Assembly: GCA_017308345.1 (NCBI GenBank)
Contig: JAFKFE010000251.1
Span: 1-7,105, forward strand
Source: Alphaproteobacteria bacterium
GTDB lineage: Bacteria; Pseudomonadota; Alphaproteobacteria; Rhizobiales; Rhizobiaceae
Direction: 5' to 3'
DNA length: 7,105 nucleotides
A model generated the notes under the pieces. The model ran no database searches. It saw only the letters and a list, made by a program, of their open reading frames with translations, and was not told the DNA's origin. Positions 4,231-7,105 of this stretch are shown here, one piece after another (within the stretch, counting starts at the first letter, position 1; each line of letters opens with the position of its first letter). The translations under genes and the position numbers were made by a program.

Positions 4231-4542
4231 ATGGCATTCCCCAGCTACATGCGCGCCGCCGAAGTCAAGATCGTCGGCAAGCTGATCAAGAAGGCTCTCG
4301 GCCTGGGCTACGTCGTCTCCGTCTACGACGGCGAGGACTGGGCGATCGTCCGGTCGAGCGACTATGAGGCGATCACCGCCGAGATCGCGGCCACCGACGA
4401 GACCCAGCTCATGTTCCGACGCGGCGAGGACCGCGTGAAGGTCGGCTGGATGCTGCTCGTCCACGGCAACGATGAGGACGTGATCTCCGACCACTCCGAC
4501 AACGAGGCAATGAACAGCCTCGTGGAGCTGGAGGCGGCATGA
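4231..4542 (+). CDS. Conserved-looking phage hypothetical protein
   Basis: This encodes 103 residues. GAGGAG at 4218-4223 lies 7 nt before the ATG, which follows the alphaCTD stop by one base. The first 28 residues form a basic helix (AAEVKIVGKLIKKALGLG). Then come a strand VVSVYDGEDWAIVRSS, a helix, a second strand RVKVGWMLLVHGN and a final DHSDNEAMNSLVELE. I recall many small alphaproteobacterial phage and prophage proteins with the same order: LGYxxSVYDGEEW, a helical part ending in TDE, GWxxLVxGN, then ISDxxDN. None has a function I know. There is no Cys or membrane segment. It ends in an ATGA overlap. Confidence 0.88.
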   Translation: MAFPSYMRAAEVKIVGKLIKKALGLGYVVSVYDGEDWAIVRSSDYEAITAEIAATDETQLMFRRGEDRVKVGWMLLVHGNDEDVISDHSDNEAMNSLVELEAA

Positions 4543-4766
4543 ACGTCTATCGTGTCGACGTCCTGATCTGCGGGACCGCCTACATCAAGGCTTCCTCCAA
4601 GGAGGTGGCCCAGCTGATCCTCGACGGCCATCGCGTCACCGAGGCCCACGAGCATGTCTCGGAGCATCGGCTCGATGACCCGAAGCTACCCGAGTTCAGC
4701 CTGTCGCCGGCCATGACGCTCTATGGCCGCTTCTCCGCCGAGAGCGAGATCGAGGAGGCCGCCTGA
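4539..4766 (+). CDS. Hypothetical phage protein
   Basis: This encodes 75 residues. The ATG overlaps the upstream TGA, with GGAGG at 4530-4534, 4 nt before it. The N-terminus is a strand-strand-helix unit (NVYRVDVLICGTAYIKASSKEVAQLIL), a layout frequent in small phage proteins whose first strands are followed by a residue-modifying Ala/Ser turn. The end contains DDPKLPEFSLSPAMTLYG, which I associate with other uncharacterised phage proteins. The last residues are acidic. Function unknown. It shares the strand-strand-helix beginning with the gene at 6730, but I see no strong identity between them. The stop shares one base with the next ATG. Confidence 0.85.
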   Translation: MNVYRVDVLICGTAYIKASSKEVAQLILDGHRVTEAHEHVSEHRLDDPKLPEFSLSPAMTLYGRFSAESEIEEAA

Positions 4767-5005
4767 TGGAGCTCACCAGCGAGCACACCACCATCACCGT
4801 CTCGGTCAAGAAGGACGTCGAGAAGATCACGCTCACCCTGGCACCCGAGGAGGTGCAGAGCGCGATCATCGCTTGGCTGCACGACAATCAACCCGACCTC
4901 ATCAACCCCGACCCAGTCCAGATGGACATCACCCCGATGATCAGGGGCTACGGCGACTGGGAATACGAGGGGCACGAGGTCGTCGTCTTCAGGGAGATCT
5001 CATGA
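4766..5005 (+). CDS. Hypothetical protein with a LINPDP motif
   Basis: This encodes 79 residues. GAGGAGG at 4752-4758 lies 7 nt before the ATG. Two beta strands (TTITVSV and KITLTLA) are followed by a helix PEEVQSAIIAWLHDNQ, then the motif DLINPDP, then a C-terminal acidic beta portion (GYGDWEYEGHEVVVF). No family is recognised. The LINPDP codons are part of a 21-base stretch found identically in the gene at 6730, in the same reading frame. That suggests either a shared motif or a recombination or duplication event between the two genes. The stop overlaps the next ATG (ATGA). Confidence 0.82.
   Translation: MELTSEHTTITVSVKKDVEKITLTLAPEEVQSAIIAWLHDNQPDLINPDPVQMDITPMIRGYGDWEYEGHEVVVFREIS
4896..4916 (+). 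repeat. 21-base exact direct repeat, copy 1
   Basis: This 21-base stretch encodes LINPDP plus a flanking base at each end, and is identical to 6875-6895. Both copies are on the plus strand, inside coding sequence and in the same frame, about 2.0 kb apart. The flanking bases differ. Confidence 0.7.
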
Positions 5006-5217
5006 CCATCCGCCAGCTCACCGACAGCGACCTCCAGTCGCTGGCCAACATCTGCGAAACCGCCGCCGACAAGTTCAAGGCCAACGCGGCCGATCTGCGC
5101 GAATGGCGGCACCCACACCTCGCCGAGCAGTTCGAGCGCCAGGAGAAGGAGGCGCGCGAGTTCTCGTCCATCTTCATGAACGCCGAGCCCTTGGAGGTCT
5201 CCTATGAAAGCGCCTGA
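5002..5217 (+). CDS. Hypothetical helical protein
   Basis: This encodes 71 residues from ATG 5002. The frame is open much further upstream, but that part runs under two other genes. AGGGAGA at 4991-4997, about 5 nt before the ATG, and the ATGA overlap with the preceding stop fix the start. The product is nearly all helix: RQLTDSDLQSLANICETAAD, KANAADLREW, then EQFERQEKEAREFSSIF, a charged amphipathic helix of coiled-coil type. One Cys is present. No family is recognised. The 3' end overlaps the next gene by 14 bp. Confidence 0.8.
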   Translation: MTIRQLTDSDLQSLANICETAADKFKANAADLREWRHPHLAEQFERQEKEAREFSSIFMNAEPLEVSYESA

Positions 5218-5605
5218 CGGAGCGGAAATCGTCGCCACCGTCGAAGACATCCTCGGCAGCACCTGTGGCATCGTCTGGGACGAGGACGGCTCCTACGACT
5301 TCGACGGCTCCGGCACCGAGGTCAACTGGGACGGCTCCACGACCCGTGAGATCGCCGGTCAGACCGTGTTCCAGGACGAGAACGGCAAGGAATGGCTGGA
5401 GAGCCAGCTGATCCCTGACAAGGCCAGGGCGCGCAAGAACATCAAGCCCTGGTTCCACGACCGCAAGCTCCGCCGGATTGAGATCGTCAACACGGTCGAG
5501 AAGCTGATGGAGCGCACCACTGGCAAGAAGCTGAAGGTAGCCGAGTGCGAGTTCCTGACCCGCGCCGTCACCCTGCTGCTCGACCGCTCGGAGCCCGAGC
5601 AGTGA
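5204..5605 (+). CDS. Two-part hypothetical protein
   Basis: This encodes 133 residues. GGAGGT at 5193-5198 lies 5 nt before the ATG. Residues 1-68 are acidic and beta-rich: PDGAEIVATVEDILG, then YDFDGSGTEVNWDGS and VFQDENGKEWLESQL. I recall phage proteins with this order (a GTEVxWD turn followed by a DENGxEW end) without known function. Residues 69-133 are basic and helical (KARARKNIKPWFHDRKLRRIEIVN onward), a strong contrast in charge that suggests two domains. The basic half could bind nucleic acid (inference). There is no membrane segment. Its stop is at 5603-5605. Confidence 0.87.
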   Translation: MKAPDGAEIVATVEDILGSTCGIVWDEDGSYDFDGSGTEVNWDGSTTREIAGQTVFQDENGKEWLESQLIPDKARARKNIKPWFHDRKLRRIEIVNTVEKLMERTTGKKLKVAECEFLTRAVTLLLDRSEPEQ

Positions 5606-5787
5606 TGCTGAAGCCAGCCACCGCCCACGACGCCCTGGATGTGCTCCGTGCCCTGGAGCACCTCCGGGAGGCCCGCAGGCTGCTCAAGCGCTGCGGTGCC
5701 ACCAAGGCCACGCAGAAGGTCCGACGCGCGCTGAAATCCGCCGAGGGCGCCGAGCGCCACATCCAACACCGAAGGAACCGTTCATGA
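5605..5787 (+). CDS. Small basic helical phage protein
   Basis: This encodes 60 residues from ATG 5605, sharing one base with the previous stop. GTG at 5602 is in frame and better spaced (8 nt) from GGAG at 5590-5593, so it may be the true start, adding one residue. The frame is open to 5545, but that part lies under the previous gene. The product is helical and Arg/Lys-rich: ALDVLRALEHLREARRLLKRCG, then KVRRALKSAEGAERHIQHRR. I recall small phage proteins with the same RRALKSxEGAxRH ending; no function is known to me. Nucleic acid binding is possible from its charge alone. Confidence 0.8.
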   Translation: MLKPATAHDALDVLRALEHLREARRLLKRCGATKATQKVRRALKSAEGAERHIQHRRNRS

Positions 5788-6449
5788 AAGCCGACCTGAT
5801 CTACATCGAAGCCGAGCACGACGAGGTGCCAGGCATTGTCCGCGAACTCGCCGCGGACGAGATCAGTGCCACCAAGATCACCAACGATCTCCTCGAGCGC
5901 GGCGGCCGGGTCTACCGGCAGAGCATGTCGGTCAACATCCCGCTCGCCTACACCCACCTCGAGATGGAGGCGGCGCTGTGCGTTTGGGAGTGGCTGAACG
6001 AGATCACCGTCGTGCCAAAGCGGCGCGCGGAGGCTGACCCCGTCTGGCTGAAATACCGCGAGCTCGTCGGCTCAGTCGAGCTGCGCCACTACAGCATTGA
6101 CGTCGCCAAGTACGTGCTGCCCGTCTACGACCTCCTTCCGGAGTGGTTCCGCGCGATCGGCTCCTATGACTGGGAGATCATCCCGGCGATCGTCGGCGAG
6201 ATCACCCCCGGCGAAGCCTTCCCCGATGCCAAGAAGGCCAGGGATGCCGTCCTCACAACGGACTGGGCGAAGCAAGAGTACCTGCGCCAGTTCGAGTGGA
6301 ACCTGCACCGCCACTATGGCCTCGCCGATCTGGAGGATGCAGGGCTGTCTAAGGAGGACTGGCTTGCGACTTGGTTCAATCCGGACGTCGATCCCGAGGA
6401 CCAGGTCAAGATCTACGCCGAGAAGCACGATCTGGAGAAGGTGCGATGA
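5784..6449 (+). CDS. 221-residue hypothetical protein, largest gene here
   Basis: AAGGAA at 5772-5777 lies 6 nt before the ATG, which overlaps the upstream TGA. The protein is acidic and soluble, rich in Trp and Tyr. The N-terminus is alpha/beta (KADLIYIEAEHDEVPGIVRE), followed by a strand region VYRQSMSVNIPL and helices MEAALCVWEWLNEI and DVAKYVLPVYDLLPEWFRAI. A central segment SYDWEIIPAIVGEITPGEAF precedes more helices with several Trp (DWAKQEYLRQFEWNLHRHYG). The end is acidic and helical. There is no signal peptide, membrane span or catalytic motif I can name. It may be several helical domains. Its size sets it apart from the other genes, but the neighbours give no hint of its role. Confidence 0.88.
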   Translation: MKADLIYIEAEHDEVPGIVRELAADEISATKITNDLLERGGRVYRQSMSVNIPLAYTHLEMEAALCVWEWLNEITVVPKRRAEADPVWLKYRELVGSVELRHYSIDVAKYVLPVYDLLPEWFRAIGSYDWEIIPAIVGEITPGEAFPDAKKARDAVLTTDWAKQEYLRQFEWNLHRHYGLADLEDAGLSKEDWLATWFNPDVDPEDQVKIYAEKHDLEKVR

Positions 6450-6733
6450 TGCACGTCAAGCTGAACATGCAGGACTGGAAGGTCGCCGAGAACGGCGCCG
6501 ACGAGAACACCGACCGCCGTGAGTGGGTCGTCAACATCAAGGCGGAGCCTTCCAGGATCAACGTCGAGGCCGAGTGCCCCGACAAGACTAAGCGCGAGAT
6601 CTGGATCGAGATCAACGACGGCGACCTTGTCGTTCATGGCTACGATCCTGACCACGACGAGCCGGTTAATCTGCGCATCAGCAAGACCGGTATCAAGGTC
6701 GACGCCGACGACCGGCCAGGAGGCTTGGGATGA
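6446..6733 (+). CDS. Conserved-looking phage hypothetical protein
   Basis: This encodes 95 residues from ATG 6446, overlapping the upstream TGA; ATG 6449 is the second codon and could also serve. GGAG at 6434-6437 lies 8 nt upstream. The frame extends to 6371 only under the previous gene. The product is acidic and mostly beta: REWVVNIKAE, RINVEAECPD, KREIWIEINDGDLVVHGYDP, EPVNLRISKTGIKVDAD. The segment IEINDGDLVVHGYDPDHDEP resembles small uncharacterised proteins I have seen in phages of Alphaproteobacteria. A compact all-beta domain is likely. It overlaps the next gene by ATGA. Confidence 0.85.
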   Translation: MMHVKLNMQDWKVAENGADENTDRREWVVNIKAEPSRINVEAECPDKTKREIWIEINDGDLVVHGYDPDHDEPVNLRISKTGIKVDADDRPGGLG

Positions 6734-7011
6734 CACAATTCAACGTGCGCTTTGAGGCCTCGGCCGCGATCGGCATCGAGATCACCATCAACGCGGAAGA
6801 TGAATATGAGGCCCAGCACATCGCCCAGGGCATGCTCGACCGCGGCGAGCTCATGCTCACCGATGTCGTCAGCAACCTCATCAACCCCGACCCAGCTGCA
6901 GTAGCCGGCTATGCTGAAGGCTCGGGCAAGCCCTTCAGCCACATGGTTGTGGAAGAAGACGAGAACGGCTTCGAGATCGTCGATGTCGAGGAAAAGGAAG
7001 GCCAGGGATGA
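6730..7011 (+). CDS. Hypothetical acidic protein with a LINPDP motif
   Basis: This encodes 93 residues. AGGAGG at 6718-6723 lies 6 nt before the ATG, which overlaps the upstream TGA. It begins with two strands (TQFNVRFEASAAIGIEITINA) and a helix EYEAQHIAQGMLDRGE, then SNLINPDPAAVAGY, and ends with a highly acidic stretch (VVEEDENGFEIVDVEEKEG). The start resembles a family of small phage proteins in which a strand pair is followed by an Asp/Glu-Ala helix, but I cannot name it. The LINPDP codons are an exact 21-base match to the gene at 4766. The acidic tail might mimic nucleic acid (speculative). The stop overlaps the next ATG. Confidence 0.85.
   Translation: MTQFNVRFEASAAIGIEITINAEDEYEAQHIAQGMLDRGELMLTDVVSNLINPDPAAVAGYAEGSGKPFSHMVVEEDENGFEIVDVEEKEGQG
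6875..6895 (+). repeat. 21-base exact direct repeat, copy 2
   Basis: Identical to 4896-4916 and in the same reading frame (LINPDP). See that entry. Confidence 0.7.
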
Positions 7012-7105
7012 TCGTCTACAACGTCGACCGCGCCTTCTTCCCGATGAAGAATGACGCTGACGCCCATCGGCGTCAGCTCGGCCTGAAGCCGGCCGCGCTC
7101 GCAAC
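7008..7105 (+). CDS. N-terminal part of a hypothetical protein (runs off the edge)
   Basis: ATG at 7008 overlaps the upstream TGA, with a purine-rich site (AAGGAAGG, then AGGG) just before it. The frame stays open to the window end and gives 32 residues, starting MIVYNVDRAFFPMKNDADAHRRQLG and continuing LKPAALA. The order of a strand, an aromatic pair, an Asp-Ala helix with Arg, then GLKP resembles small phage proteins I have seen without a known function. It is incomplete, so the length and full domain content are unknown. Confidence 0.75.
   Translation, partial: MIVYNVDRAFFPMKNDADAHRRQLGLKPAALA

Noticed and set aside
4896..6895. The 21-base repeat as a phage attachment site or recombination site
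   Set aside because: Both copies lie in frame inside genes and encode the same peptide, with no integrase or tRNA nearby. A coding explanation is simpler.
6640..7104. 154-codon open frame on the minus strand at the right edge
   Set aside because: It is antisense to three overlapping plus genes with good ribosome sites, and its composition is of the shadow type.

Overview
The window reads as part of a large, high-GC double-stranded DNA phage genome (or possibly an integrated or plasmid-like prophage) infecting an alphaproteobacterium. The reasons are: about 25 very small genes (50 to 221 codons) in 7.1 kb, almost no non-coding DNA, stop/start overlaps at nearly every junction, clear GGAG-type ribosome binding sites, and no chromosomal housekeeping operon. 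Recognisable products are of the phage-accessory type. Two small proteins on the minus strand resemble families common in Rhizobiales and related Alphaproteobacteria, so I favour such a host. A Caulobacter phiCbK-like or rhizobial giant phage would fit, but no structural or replication gene is present to decide it.

Layout. 1-1902 (+): the end of an upstream gene, then a Cys-containing small protein, two unknowns, a ribosome modulation factor (RMF/CrpP)-like protein, a canonical Nudix hydrolase and an unknown gene with a TTG start. 1886-2086 (-): a 66-residue protein converging on that gene. 2087-2124: a 26-38 bp divergent gap holding a perfect AT-rich palindrome. 2113-2656 (+): three small genes, two of only 50 codons. 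2653-2901 (-): a DUF982-like gene that fits exactly between its plus-strand neighbours, sharing its stop (CTAG) with one and its start (CATG) with the other. 2900-3282 (+): two small genes of clearly lower GC. 3279-7105 (+): an unbroken run of overlapping genes including a DUF2786-like helix protein, a stand-alone RNA polymerase alpha C-terminal-domain (alphaCTD) protein, many unknowns and a 221-residue unknown.

How the genes may work together. Nothing forms a metabolic pathway. The identifiable products point at host takeover functions: a transcription-linked alphaCTD module, a ribosome-hibernation-like protein and a nucleotide-pool Nudix enzyme, embedded in a long translationally coupled array. 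The plus-strand genes are probably co-transcribed from promoters outside the window. The two minus-strand genes break the array, and the sites around them are the only visible candidates for local regulation: the palindrome at 2087-2098 and the hairpin at 2666-2690.

The most interesting observations are the alphaCTD protein, which keeps most of the DNA- and sigma-contacting residues without the assembly domain, the RMF-like protein, and the reversed gene locked between neighbours by 4-base palindromic overlaps. There is no gene-free stretch longer than about 26 bp, and I see no tRNA, rRNA, CRISPR array or insertion sequence.
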